Source: Blasia pusilla (taxonomy: Eukaryota; Marchantiophyta; Marchantiopsida; Blasiales). Taken from it: a stretch of 64,000 nucleotides of DNA. Numbering within the stretch: position 1 is the stretch's first letter; every line of letters begins with the position of its first letter. The stretch is taken from contig CM114274.1 of NCBI GenBank assembly GCA_050084515.1, forward strand, positions 41,540,001 to 41,604,000. The letters run 5' to 3'. Below the pieces are notes generated by a model. That model was not told where the DNA came from, made no database searches, and was given only the letters and a program-made list of their open reading frames with translations. Below, one piece after another: positions 35,561-45,629 of the stretch. A program made the position numbers and the translations under genes.

Positions 35561-37080
35561 GATCTATTTGGACATGGTCTTCTCAGTAGTATTTATTAGA
35601 AATAAATAAGCCACGACCAATCGGTATGTACCTCGACAATTGCTTCGCATTTCTTGAACATAATCACCTCGATCGGGAAACCACTTTCCAGCTAGAAAGT
35701 TTGCAGGAGGACCAGTTGATTTCAAAAGTGGGGAATAATCTCTTCGGACAAAGCTTTGCAATCGGCTATTCGGCATAGATAGCTTCCGTGTACAGGCAGA
35801 AATCAATTAAAATTTGTTCTACTTGATGTTCCTAAGAGATAAAATAATGTTCACTGAGAAAAAAATTTCACTGGACGATATTATAAGAGATGTAAACAGT
35901 GTGAGTTGTGATCACTTCGTAGCACGTTCAATAAATGCGCACGGGTTACAATGACAAGTCATATTTTATCACCAATCTCTGCAAGTGAATATGGAAAGAA
36001 AATCTCGTAAGATCATGTTCATGTTCAATATAAAACTCGCAATGTTCATGGGCGATGCTCGACTAGCATCAGCCAAGCTATTTTTTAATAACCCACGGGT
36101 ATCTAAACTAGGTTTTCAAGCACTTGATAAGCGCAGTGCTTCCTTTCCTTCATTTTTCTAAACCAGAATTCGCACTGAGTCTCCGAATCATCCAATCTAC
36201 TATAGCCAGGTGAATATAAAATAGACTACTTAAATCTAAAACTTTAATTGAAACAAGGTAGATTTTACTGTATGTATTGAATATCTCTTCAGGGTGTCCA
36301 AAATCGACAGACTCTCTAGCTCAAGTTCAATTCTATTCTCCCTACGTCTCACTCACATCAACTATGGGAGTGGAGAATCTCCCTAAATAAATCAATTCCA
36401 TTTATAAAAGAAAAACAAAGTATTTATGAATTATTGATAAAGAACGTAAAGCTCACAGGAGAAATAAATATGGAACTTTTGATCTTGGCCTATTAAGATT
36501 TCCTATCGTAATGAGTGCATATTGTCCCGCTACATTTTGCTTACATTAACTGTACAGGAAAACTCATTCAGGAAATCCACGCTCATTTCGGCCCAAACAG
36601 ATGATCCGGATCTGTTTTCTTAGGTCCGTGAGAGCTCTACGCTTACATAGTCTGAAGACAGTGGGAATGAGCTCTTCTCTATTTCTGTGGAATGGGAACC
36701 GATGAACCCATACTCTCGAACATAATGTGTCGACTGGGCCTTCCTACACGCCCAGGTACATGCAGGTAAGTAATCCAGATTTTCAAGCAGCACACGACCA
36801 CAGAATAACGTGGATCGATCGATTGAATATATAGAGGGTGGCCCACTCTCTAGTTGAGTGTGAAGGAAGGACACATACATGACTTCGCTTACCAACCACG
36901 CGTATTTGTGCTCGAACATAGAAGTTCAGATCTCGATGGAACTTACTAAAGCACTTCACTAGGATTGACGATCAGTCCACCTAATATAATGTAGTCTCCA
37001 AACCGAATGATATTTGTGATTTCACCCTGCTGAGCATGGGCCTGTTTTGAGTCTTTCGCTCACTTCGAATTCTCAACTTG
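35561..37080. other. No supported gene
   Basis: AT-rich sequence with short unassigned frames (35564-35806 and 36620-36919, both minus). No repeat or RNA gene seen. Confidence 0.35.
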
Positions 37081-37086
37081 TTTCTT

Positions 37087-37476
37087 CTAGATTCTCTCCA
37101 ACAAAGTGTAATAATTTATTTCATGGTTGAAGAATGTAAGGAGAATTTTTCCACAGAATAGCCTTTTAGAAAAGCTGCAGTGTGGCCAAGTGAAGAGATT
37201 TTCCCGCACCAGATTACGAAAGGTCTCGATGCAAATCTGGGATCCGAGACCGGAAAAATTTTCTCTACATTTTTCTACCCTGAACAAAATTGTTACACTT
37301 TGTTTAAGAAACAAAAAGAAACAAAGTGTAACACTATTCGAGAAATTTTCCTTGTAGAATAGTGCTGTGGAATTTCCTTGTGTCGAAGCAAAGATTTTTT
37401 TTTGAGAGGAAAACAAAAGTGGTGAGAAAGACTTTCCCGCCACACACACGTTTAAATAGGAGAAGCTCCGTTTCAA
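37087..37476. repeat. AT-rich region with nested inverted repeats
   Basis: A perfect 15-bp inverted repeat pairs 37291-37305 with 37319-37333 (tgttacactttgttt), loop of 13 nt. Further out, ctattc...gaaatttt(c) and agaattttt...gaatag-type strings occur in both orientations, giving a nested fold-back structure. A 129-residue frame on the minus strand covers it, but its Phe/Lys-rich composition follows from the AT-rich repeats, so I do not call a gene. Confidence 0.55.
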
Positions 37477-37791
37477 GTCGTCAAGAATCCCTGCAGATGA
37501 TTTCTCTCATAATTCGGACATGATTCGGCTCCACTAGCACACTTCTTCGCTCTCGAGTAGTGTTTAGACGGACACCTCGTTCCTAGCTAGAGCAGAATTC
37601 TCTGACCACTGCCTCGGGAAGAATAAGAAGAGTGTCGCAAGTTATAGTTTTGTTCGTGCGAAGCACGTTGCTTATTTGAATTGGAGTGCCTTCAGGAGAG
37701 GTACCTTTCACATGATTCTCAAGTCTCATGCACTCAAATCTGCCAGGGTACCTCACTCGTTCCTGGGCAGCAGAAAAAGCAGATAGTTGTT

Positions 37792-38184
37792 TCAGATTTT
37801 TATAAGATTAATCTTCAGACTAGAATTTCTCCAGCAGTACGAAATCACGAGGGATACACCTTCCTGACGATGGTGACGCAATCCGTCCGTCCCCACTGGC
37901 ATGATGTTCGTGAACGGTCCACATTTCGGGTGCCGTGGAGGGAGAGCTAGCTGGTTTGAATGGATCCATAACTTAATAGACTTGTCACGTCTACTCTCGC
38001 TCTGGGCTACGATCGTGTCTACAAGGAATGTTTGCAAAATTTTCTTAGATTTCATCAGGGTTGCGTCGCTTGACATGGTGTCAGTTCTCATCTTCTGGTC
38101 GACATTTTCGGCTTCGTACGAACCCCAACTTAATGGCATGACTCCACCGTCTATGTCGGCTCCTGCTCGTGTACCCTTACTCAC
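37792..38184 (-). CDS. Hypothetical 130-residue protein
   Basis: This is an open frame on the same strand as the array, upstream (in transcription direction) of another open frame at 38225-38467 and between members 6 and 7. I recognise no domain. A charged segment KKILQTFLVDTIVAQSESRR (about residues 47-66) could form a helix. There is no signal peptide. The last 20 residues are AT-encoded and may lie beyond a splice site. It could be an exon of a decayed gene. Confidence 0.25.
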   Translation of the reverse strand: MSKGTRAGADIDGGVMPLSWGSYEAENVDQKMRTDTMSSDATLMKSKKILQTFLVDTIVAQSESRRDKSIKLWIHSNQLALPPRHPKCGPFTNIMPVGTDGLRHHRQEGVSLVISYCWRNSSLKINLIKI

Positions 38185-38224
38185 AGGTTACTAAGGCACT
38201 CGAGAAGCGAAAGTTCAGGGAGGA

Positions 38225-38467
38225 CTAGTGGAGGCAAGTCAAAAGAAAGAAATCCATCGAAGAATACAAAACCGATCTCAGCATGTCACGCGAGAATCGG
38301 TGGGCACGTCCAAGAGCGAGGGAGAAGAGCACACCTCCGAGGCAAAACAGGACCCCAAATAATGTCAAGAGAACCCGATAAAGAAACCTGAACACTTCCG
38401 ACGAGATTTCCTCGTGGACACCAAAAGCGTAAGGAGATGTGTGTTTGGAACCCGTCAAAATGCACAC
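38225..38467 (-). CDS. Hypothetical 80-residue protein with one membrane segment
   Basis: A hydrophobic stretch of more than 20 residues at about 31-52 (RVLLTLFGVLFCLGGVLFSL) would span a membrane. It is flanked by an acidic N-terminal part and a basic C-terminal part (GRAHRFSRDMLR), which would give an N-out/C-in arrangement. It lies just downstream of array member 7 on the same strand. No family is recognised and it could be part of a decayed gene. Confidence 0.25.
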   Translation of the reverse strand: MCILTGSKHTSPYAFGVHEEISSEVFRFLYRVLLTLFGVLFCLGGVLFSLALGRAHRFSRDMLRSVLYSSMDFFLLTCLH

Positions 38468-38611
38468 ATTTATGACCTCGCTAACGCCGAAGCCATCGAT
38501 GCGATAAAATCAAGTCAATCGGTACAGCTCTTCGAAACTATTTGACTCTCTCCAACAAGTTCGACAAAAATCCGAATCTATCTGGACAGCTCTGAGGTCC
38601 TAGATGTCTGG

Positions 38612-38941
38612 CTAGCAGGGAAATTTGAACCACTGAGCCGCGACGACGCCGTCCTCGCTACCGTGCGTCAGGCACGTGCCGGCGACGCTATTTCCGGCGG
38701 CGGAGGCAAGCCTTTGGCATAGCAGATCCGTGTACGTGGCAACCCGGCAACTGGCTTCGGTGAATAAGACTGATGTTGCAGCCGTGAAGGTGACACACTT
38801 TTCCCCTTCAACTGCGAAATTAATGGGCTGAATTATTTTGCTGCAGTCGGAGTCCGAGTACGCGACTATATCCATGGAGTTGACAAGGCTTGGCACCGCG
38901 ATCAGAATCGGTAGCAGAAACTTCATGATTGATGGCCGCAT
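38612..38941 (-). CDS. Small secreted six-cysteine protein, array member 7
   Basis: This is a 109-residue protein with signal peptide MKFLLPILIAVPSLVNS (from Met6; Met1 also possible). The mature part starts MDIVAYSDSDC. The six cysteines are SDC, EKC, ASC, LLC, GTC and the final FPC. Motif 2 (RVATYTDLLC) mirrors motif 1 (DIVAYSDSDC), which is the clearest internal repeat in the array: hydrophobic-x-x-Tyr-(Ser/Thr)-Asp-x-x-Cys in both. Closest to member 6. A longer frame of 186 residues at 38820-39380 overlaps its 5' part in another frame and is a shadow. Stop is TAG. Confidence 0.82.
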   Translation of the reverse strand: MRPSIMKFLLPILIAVPSLVNSMDIVAYSDSDCSKIIQPINFAVEGEKCVTFTAATSVLFTEASCRVATYTDLLCQRLASAAGNSVAGTCLTHGSEDGVVAAQWFKFPC

Positions 38942-39059
38942 CTCTGTGATCTCTCGCTCTCACTGGAACTCCTCTCCTTCTCAATCTGTTATTTTTTTCC
39001 AAAAGGTCCGTGCATGGAGGAGGCGACCACCGCACAACGTCTTCAGTTGAATCAGGCAA

Positions 39060-41920
39060 GCCGCTGCAGCTCCCTACTTCATAATCTGTCCATGGCGGTG
39101 ACAAGCGATGCAATAGGCGATGTGGGGTGCGGCAGGTGCAAGTTCTGCATGATCGATACGTGCGCATGTTTTGCTTCTCTTTCTCTGAGATTTTCTCCTT
39201 AAAAAATTCCCGTGAAGTCCTCAGGCATTCATGTCTCTGCGCATACAGTTCTTCCTTTCTACCATACCTCTGGCAGTGACTAGCTTTGGCAAACCGAGGA
39301 TTTATTCTCGATCTCGATGACCGATGCAGAGAACTGTATGAGCTCCAGAAATGGAAGCTTATTGATGATCGATACTTCATGTACCCTTTCGTTCTCGCTA
39401 GATCTCCCTTGAGTTGAAAAGTGGGACGCTTACATGCAGATGACTAATCTTGTTCATTTATGTACACCTAAGCAGCTTCCTCCATCGTGCTGAGCGGGGT
39501 TGGTATAGGGACGACAGGAATCAGATTGATTCCGACCGATATGTGTACATCTTCTCTTCTCCAATTCCTTTGATCTTTCTGCATTGTACATGACGGCGTG
39601 CGTAAGCACATTATTCAATTCATTAATTGATCTTTCGTGGTGCACCTCGCTCTTCATCCTTCATGGAGTCGCCTCCGAGTGACAGTGGAAACTTATTTTC
39701 ATTTCCCGATTGATGCCCACATCTGCGATCGATCCATCGATTTCCTCTCCATTGAAGTCTGAGCCTTCGATGTAAGAAGAGTGCACCTTTCATACAAAAC
39801 GCAACTTATATAATGTACTACTTTGGAATCATATTTAAATGGGAGTCCGGCGTTTGCTCTTCATTGCATGATCCAAGCACAAAGGGACCTTCAGAGTTTC
39901 GTCCATCATATGGGATCACTCGGCACTAGGAGTCCGTCCATGCATCTACGGACGTCCGACTGACCGACGACCGAAATCGAAACCCTCAACCGATTTGAAA
40001 ATTTCGTGGGTATGTTTCCTCGATGGCAGTGATCGAGCCGTTCAGTAAGGTTCATGAACGGATTGAAGTCCGACGTTGACTTCAGAAATCCACCGTCGGA
40101 ATCTCCGTCGTAAGAAAGGAGAATCATGGACGTAGTAAAAAAGGAATGTTGATCTCTAGTTCGACGACTCAATGAATACGGTCGCTCACCTCGAAAGTTC
40201 CTCCTCATCTCCATGCGAGCGCGGGTCTGGCAAGTCAACCCCAACATAGGCACAGATGAGCTCGAGGTCATCAGCAGCCTCGGGATTCCCCGATTGTAGT
40301 ACTTGGACTCGGAGCTTTTAAGGGAAAACTATAATCCAGCGCACGCACACTAGTTGATGTTTGGAGGATGCAGGCGACTCTCTACATGCCAGGATCCAGC
40401 CACAGGGAATGGTAACTCGAGACAAGACCTGGCGGAGAATCCTTCCCAGTACTTTTGTGGCTTTTTTATTCCTTTCATTCATTATTTAATGTAGAAAATC
40501 ACAATCAGAATAAGTTACCTCTTCACGTTCCCACAGACCGCACTGAATGTTATGAATCGAAATTTTCTGGGTGATAGAAACGCCTCGATTGGTCTCCACC
40601 TACAAATCTACAGCGATGGTCTCCACCAATATATCTACAGCGACGAATATTTGCACGCGAGTACCTGGAGGACGCTAAACATGTCAATTGGGCTCCGGAA
40701 ACTCCAGAAATATTTCCGGAGATTTGGGAATCAAGTCCTCCGGACTTGAAGTCCGTAGAGGAAATGATCTCCATCGTGCACTAGAAGCAATCTTCCTAGA
40801 GCGAACAGGGAGTAAGCCTAGCTGCTCGCAAATCTGGGAGGATCGAGAAATACCTCTGTCCAGGTCCAGATGGAATACTAGAAGTATATAGTCAAAACAC
40901 CAAATTCCAAATTGCGAATTATCTTATCGCCGATCGAACGTGCCTACATCTTGGCCCTGAAATACCACGCGAGGACAGTACTGGAGTCAACCAATATGCG
41001 CTGGAGTGCATATAACAGGAAGGCTCTGATGCTGGTGCGATCACACCGGAGGGATTTCAAATAAAGTGGTTTTTCGAAACTATTGTGGTAACATCCGAAG
41101 AAGAGGGCTCAAGGTCAAGCTCGTGTTTTCCGGGGTGTGTATTATTCTGTACGATCGTAGATTTGGAACAAGTTGGAGCTCGAGTGCTTGATTTTCATGT
41201 CTACATCTCATGATGCATAATAGTAATCAGACCTAAAAATCCTCACACCATGACTAGATTTTGGTACTTCACTGCAACTCGGTCTCCCAAGAAGTCATGT
41301 ATTCAACTGACTTTCATCTCTTGCCATCCAGAGTACTTGAGTCCAGGTAAGCAGAGAGCTACTCGATAGCAATTTCATTTCCAAGAAATTCTACTGATTA
41401 AGGAAAATGGCTCTTCTACAGTTCCTCTTATTATTCTTTATGATGATCCATGAATATCATTTACTCTTAACTTTTTATTTCTAGAGTTAACAAAGATAAG
41501 GACAAAGATATTTCTTGTTATTGAAATTCTATTTAAATAACAATTTCAAAGAGTCGAAATGTGTAATCAACCGTCAGAGAAATATTTAACGTCCAAATAT
41601 AGTCCCATAAAATATGAGGGACTGAAACCTCGAAGGACTAAAATTCCATCAAGTGAGTGGCTGTATATTCCACCAAATCTCATATGGCATCAAAGCTTCA
41701 TATACTTTCCACCTAGGTCTCGATGTGAAAAATCTAGTTTCAATTTCCTGGTGCTCCTCCCGCTCCAACCCTTTCAGTATAAATAATAATAAGTTTATCC
41801 TCACTACAATATTATCTTGAAACTGATTTATGTGCCGAAAGATACGAAATATGAGTTTTTCTTCATCATACACTCTCCAGGTAGTGGTATTGGTATGAGA
41901 GTATTAGAATTAAGAACCAG
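39060..41920. other. No supported gene; unassigned frames
   Basis: A minus-strand frame of 121 residues (39906-40271), one of 74 residues (40550-40774) and others have no recognised domain. The first has a moderate GC content and could be a decayed exon. The remainder is AT-rich. Confidence 0.3.
40591..40644. repeat. Tandem duplication of a 27-bp unit
   Basis: ggtctccacc...atctacagcga occurs at 40591-40617 and 40618-40644. On the minus strand it gives a duplicated nonapeptide within the 74-residue frame (RCRYIGGDH / RCRFVGGDQ). The in-frame length is compatible with, but does not prove, coding. Confidence 0.75.
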
Positions 41921-42100
41921 AAAATCCGAATCACACCTTTACGTCTACGGCTTTCTTGATAGGGAGAGTAGGTCGGAGGCAGAGATCAGAAATTAATACT
42001 TTAGGGAATCGTGAGGCTTGGGTACAACAGCGAATGTAGACTGAAAGTTCGATCCTAAAGAGACCGCAAGAGGGAGTCGCGAAAACTCGCAGCTTGATCT

Positions 42101-42829
42101 TCAGTGGTTTAGATCTCTCGGGAAAACATTCGGTTGGAACAAAGCGCCTTGAGCTTGAATCCACTTCGCCCTCTGGGATTCCGAGACGCGCGTGAGCTCG
42201 GAGAACATCTCGCTCGCGTTCTTGCTCCGCAGAAACCAGCTGCCTCTGCTGCGATCCTCCGTGTACACCACCGCGCTGATTTCCAGCTCAACGCACTTTG
42301 AAGAAGAGGAAGATTGTGCCGTTCCATGGTCTCCTTCATCTGGAAACAGCAGGTTCTTCCGCCACCGACTTCCAATTCCCGCCGCCCACTGCCACCAAAT
42401 TCCCCCTGCACCACCTTCCGATTCCTGTACCCGCTCACTCGGAGCTGCCTCCGCAGCCGCCGTCCAGTTTCCGTCGCCCTCCGCCAAGAGCTTCCTCGAG
42501 GATTTTCGGCTTGCCGCCGCCAAGAGCTGCCGGCGGCACGCATTGTCGAACCACGCGGCGCTGGGGATGCCGTCGTCGTAGCTCAGGCAGGCATTGGCGA
42601 GCCCATCTGCGACGATGTAGTTGCAGCGGAAATTGCTGTAAGCGGCGACTTGGCAGACGGTGTTTGCGAAAAAGAGCGACTTGGCAGACTCGAATCTATT
42701 GCAGGTAGCCGGAGGAACGTTAGAATATCCCTTTCCTGGCCCGCGGCATTGAGTTTCCAGATACGTGATGAGATCCACTGCGCCGACGACGCTCGGGAAA
42801 ACCAGGAGTAGTGCTACCAGAAGCTTCAT
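42101..42829 (-). CDS. Six-cysteine secreted protein with a 144-residue C-terminal extension, array member 8
   Basis: From the chosen Met (the frame is open to 42892) the protein is 242 residues. A signal peptide MKLLVALLLVFPSVVGA precedes a six-cysteine domain starting VDLITYLETQC, with cysteines in TQC, ATC, TVC, FRC, NAC and NAC. All other members stop right after the sixth cysteine. Here the frame continues (Arg-Arg-Gln-Leu-Leu...) for 144 residues. These include basic Ser/Arg stretches, a Glu/Gly/Trp-rich part (GGIWWQWAAG), Ser-rich SSSSSKCVELEIS and a charged end with WFLRSKNASEMFSELTRVSE. The extension has one further cysteine and no family I recognise. The whole gene is GC-rich. It may be a true fusion, or a read-through past a lost stop or splice site. 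Confidence 0.7.
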   Translation of the reverse strand: MKLLVALLLVFPSVVGAVDLITYLETQCRGPGKGYSNVPPATCNRFESAKSLFFANTVCQVAAYSNFRCNYIVADGLANACLSYDDGIPSAAWFDNACRRQLLAAASRKSSRKLLAEGDGNWTAAAEAAPSERVQESEGGAGGIWWQWAAGIGSRWRKNLLFPDEGDHGTAQSSSSSKCVELEISAVVYTEDRSRGSWFLRSKNASEMFSELTRVSESQRAKWIQAQGALFQPNVFPRDLNH

Positions 42830-42959
42830 GATGCGTCGAGCAATTAAACCTTCTCGCTGTGATGAATGGCCGTCGTTTGAGAACATTGCCACGATCCTCG
42901 AGTTGTTGAGTCGAAATCCACCAATTCAACGATTCTAATCGTTGGTATTAGCCATCCCT

Positions 42960-43540
42960 CTGATTGTCTCTGGTCCTCAAGAGATCGACTCTCTGTGGTT
43001 ATCTGTCGCTAACCTTCCTCTCTCGTGGTTTGAAGCCATGATCATATGCTGTATATCTTTTCTAACATTCAAGATAGCTCTATCTTATCTGGGTTTCAAG
43101 ATATCTGTGCTCACCTTTCCAATCCTTCAGGATCTCGTCTGGTCGATCGTGTGTGGCCCTCTGGTCAGCTTCTCTCGGATTAAAGACGACATTCTACATC
43201 TTCCGTTTTATGTTATTTGGGCTTAAGATCTCCTGTGAGGTCATTCCCTGGCTTTGCACGCCTCTTCTCTCCTCTTATCTAGCCTTCACATCTCGTATGT
43301 GATGTGACGAAGCTGCTGAGGATCTCTTCTCTGATATCACTCACGCTTCAAAAATGGGCCTTATCTGCGACCAGAGATCTGCCATCTTAGCTGTGATGTC
43401 ATAAACCTGCAGTTCCCTCGTCATAACTGGCCTTGGACATCTTTTTTCTAATTTCTGATGTCATTGAGCATTGAAATCTCCTCTGTGATCTTGTCTAGCC
43501 TTCAAGATCTCCTCTTGGATCCTACCTAGCCTCTTTCCTC
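42960..43540. repeat. Degenerate tandem repeats rich in aagatctcctctgtgat
   Basis: Variants of cttcaagatctcctctgtga followed by tctcgtctagc recur at irregular spacing of about 35-60 bp. The clearest are near 43475-43530, with decayed ones back to about 42965. The 94-residue plus-strand frame (42942-43226) within it is hydrophobic because of these repeats and is not called as a gene. Confidence 0.6.
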
Positions 43541-43801
43541 ATTTTTTAATTATCATTGCATGTTCCTGAAAGACGATTTCGTTTCGTGTTCGGAAAACCT
43601 ACACCATCCTCATCGATGACTGCTCTCATCAAAATATCTGGACTCAGCAGCGCAGAAAAATCTACTTCCATTACGATGAGTAGCTCATCTCCGAATGCCA
43701 TTGACGGTGGCGAGCACCACGCACCATGTCGATTATGCTTCGCCGCTGTGCTCACAACTCACGTCAGACTCACTCCGTCATGAGATAGGAATAATCAGTT
43801 C

Positions 43802-43851
43802 TCTCACATTTCGACTTCCGAACCAGCGGGAACGGAAGTCGAGATGTGAGA
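43802..43851. repeat. Hairpin, 19 bp with one G:U-type mismatch
   Basis: 43802-43820 pairs with 43833-43851 (tctcacat(t/c)tcgacttccg), loop of 12 nt. No gene overlaps it. Confidence 0.75.
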
Positions 43852-43859
43852 ATCCGATT

Positions 43860-44770
43860 ACAGACTTGCACCAATGTGCCCCATCCAAAAAACACTGGAA
43901 GCAAAGATTTCCACACGATAAGTCAATTTAAGTCTACCAAGTCAACACATAGGAAACATTTGTCCACAATCGAGGTCAATATGCATATAATATGGAACGC
44001 AGTGGAGAAACCTTCACGTATCCAGATTAGGTCATTGACACAAATCATGATTAGAGCTTCATATGAAAGCAGTGTTTCGTACTTTCCGCAAAGTTGTCAA
44101 ACTAGTAGTCTCACCGACCCAACCTTCCAAGGAATATAAATTGGAGCCGATGGCAAAGACAAATAAGGTCACATGAAATACTAGTTGAGAAAGCAACCAA
44201 AACATCCATGATGCTAGAATGAGACTAACCAACCAGATTCCGTCCTTAATCATATAGATTACTGCTACGTTCCACTGCTTTACACTCCTTGAGCTCAACC
44301 TTCCCTATCAAATTTTCTCTCTACACGTGTCTGCTCTGTATCTAAGAAGATACATTATTCCTTCAACTTTCCATTTTTTGCAATCTCTCCAACAGAGTTT
44401 CTTTACATTTGCTCTTCAACATTTTCTTTCGATGACGGATGAATTCTCGGGTTGTCATGGCCTAATCTCTGAATGAATTCCTACAGTGGGCCTATCTTTA
44501 TTGGGGATCCGTGAGGGTGTATTTTTGGACGTATTGGCTTAAGTGAACCCCTACCTTTGTAGGCCTCGTCAGCGGCCAAGCTTAACCTTAACAGTTAAGG
44601 TCCGGTTAAAGTTCTAAGAACGATTTCTTGCCGGAATTGTGGATATTATTATTTGAATTGGGAATAAGAAGAAGATGACCTTTATGGTCGCATGTTGAAA
44701 TAGCCACATGAGCATGTAGACAAGTACAAAGGGGATAATTTTTACGAGCTTACATATGCTCCAATGTATC
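43860..44770. other. No supported gene
   Basis: AT-rich sequence with short chance frames only. A small palindrome (accttaacagttaaggt) lies near 44585. Confidence 0.35.
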
Positions 44771-44773
44771 CGG

Positions 44774-44873
44774 AACGAAGCTGATTTACACATGGGATTC
44801 CAATTCAATTTTGAATTCCCTCAAACGAAGCTGATTTCCACATGGGACTCCAATCGAATTTGGAATTCCCCCA
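44774..44873. repeat. Tandem duplication of a 50-bp unit
   Basis: aacgaagctgattt(a/c)cacatggga recurs at 44774 and 44824. Both copies end in gaattccc(t/c)c and differ at about six positions. Confidence 0.8.
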
Positions 44874-45007
44874 AACTTTATACCTACCAAGCTGAAATAT
44901 TGTGAGGTCGCGTTGTGCTACTTTAAGAGATTATCGAGGCGGTGGCGTTTAAGGATTATGCGCCACGGCCTCCTTATATCCGAAATTACATTGTATGGCA
45001 AGGTGGT

Positions 45008-45170
45008 GATTTGCTAATGGGAGTGAGTGCTACAGATTTCGTAAGTATTACAATAGAGCAATAGGTATCTGTACAAATTATTGCCGTGTGGAGATTTGCT
45101 GATGGAAGTGAGTGCTACAGATTTCGTAAGTATGAAAATAGGTATCTGTACAAACTATTGCCGTGTGGAG
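45008..45170. repeat. Tandem duplication of an 85-bp unit
   Basis: Copy 1 (45008-45092) and copy 2 (45093-45170) share gatttgct(a/g)atgg(g/a)agtgagtgctacag and ggtatctgtacaaa. Copy 1 has a short insertion that breaks the reading frame kept by copy 2. Confidence 0.8.
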
Positions 45171-45304
45171 GTTGCGAGTGGAACACAAAGCTGTGCTCCA
45201 CCCGCAGTGAATGTGTCGTTCATGGAGCCAAGAGATCATCGTCCACATCGCTTCCAGATGTAAACGTCACTAGTTCATCTGCTGCAATAGTGTCGACAGG
45301 TTAA
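45086..45304 (+). CDS. Hypothetical cysteine-containing 72-residue frame
   Basis: The N-terminal part (DGSECYRFRKYENRYLYKLL) comes from the second copy of the 85-bp duplication. The following part has cysteines in PCGGCEWNTKLC and RSECVVHG, a pattern that could bind zinc. A Ser/Thr-rich tail ends it. The spacing Cys-x2-Cys-x7-Cys-x6-Cys plus a His recalls small zinc-binding domains of transposable-element proteins, but no family is identified. It is probably a fragment, perhaps an exon, since the Met start lies inside the duplicated unit. Confidence 0.3.
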   Translation: MWRFADGSECYRFRKYENRYLYKLLPCGGCEWNTKLCSTRSECVVHGAKRSSSTSLPDVNVTSSSAAIVSTG

Positions 45305-45629
45305 GATGTGTAGAAGATGCCACAAGTCGTCTAAATCTTGGAGGTAAAGAGGAGACAGGGGATATATCTCCATTTGTGCAAATACGACATCACGCGGAAG
45401 ATTTCCGCGTTCGCGACTCTTATAAATGCTATTATAAAGGAGGCTATGACTTGGAGTAGGCATCTCTGAAGTCCGCCCTCCCAAAGGAATGGGCAATGTA
45501 GGTGATTTCTTATGTACCAACTACTGATTATGAAGTTTTTTTATGAAGTATTTTTATGAGAAAATTTTTTCACCTTTTTGTGCACTTTATTTAAAGTTGT
45601 AATCCGTGGTTTGCGGATAGTAGGCTTAC

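Noticed and set aside
37087-37476. 129-residue minus-strand frame
   Set aside because: Its composition (Phe, Ser, Lys) follows from AT-rich nested inverted repeats, and it has no domain.
38820-39380. 186-residue minus-strand open frame
   Set aside because: It overlaps the 5' half of array member 7 in a different frame and is rich in Arg, Ser and Cys without any domain. The signal peptide and cysteine pattern clearly support the other frame.
42192-42811. Three plus-strand frames of 129-165 residues
   Set aside because: They are antisense shadows of array member 8. The region is GC-rich, so stop codons are rare in all frames.
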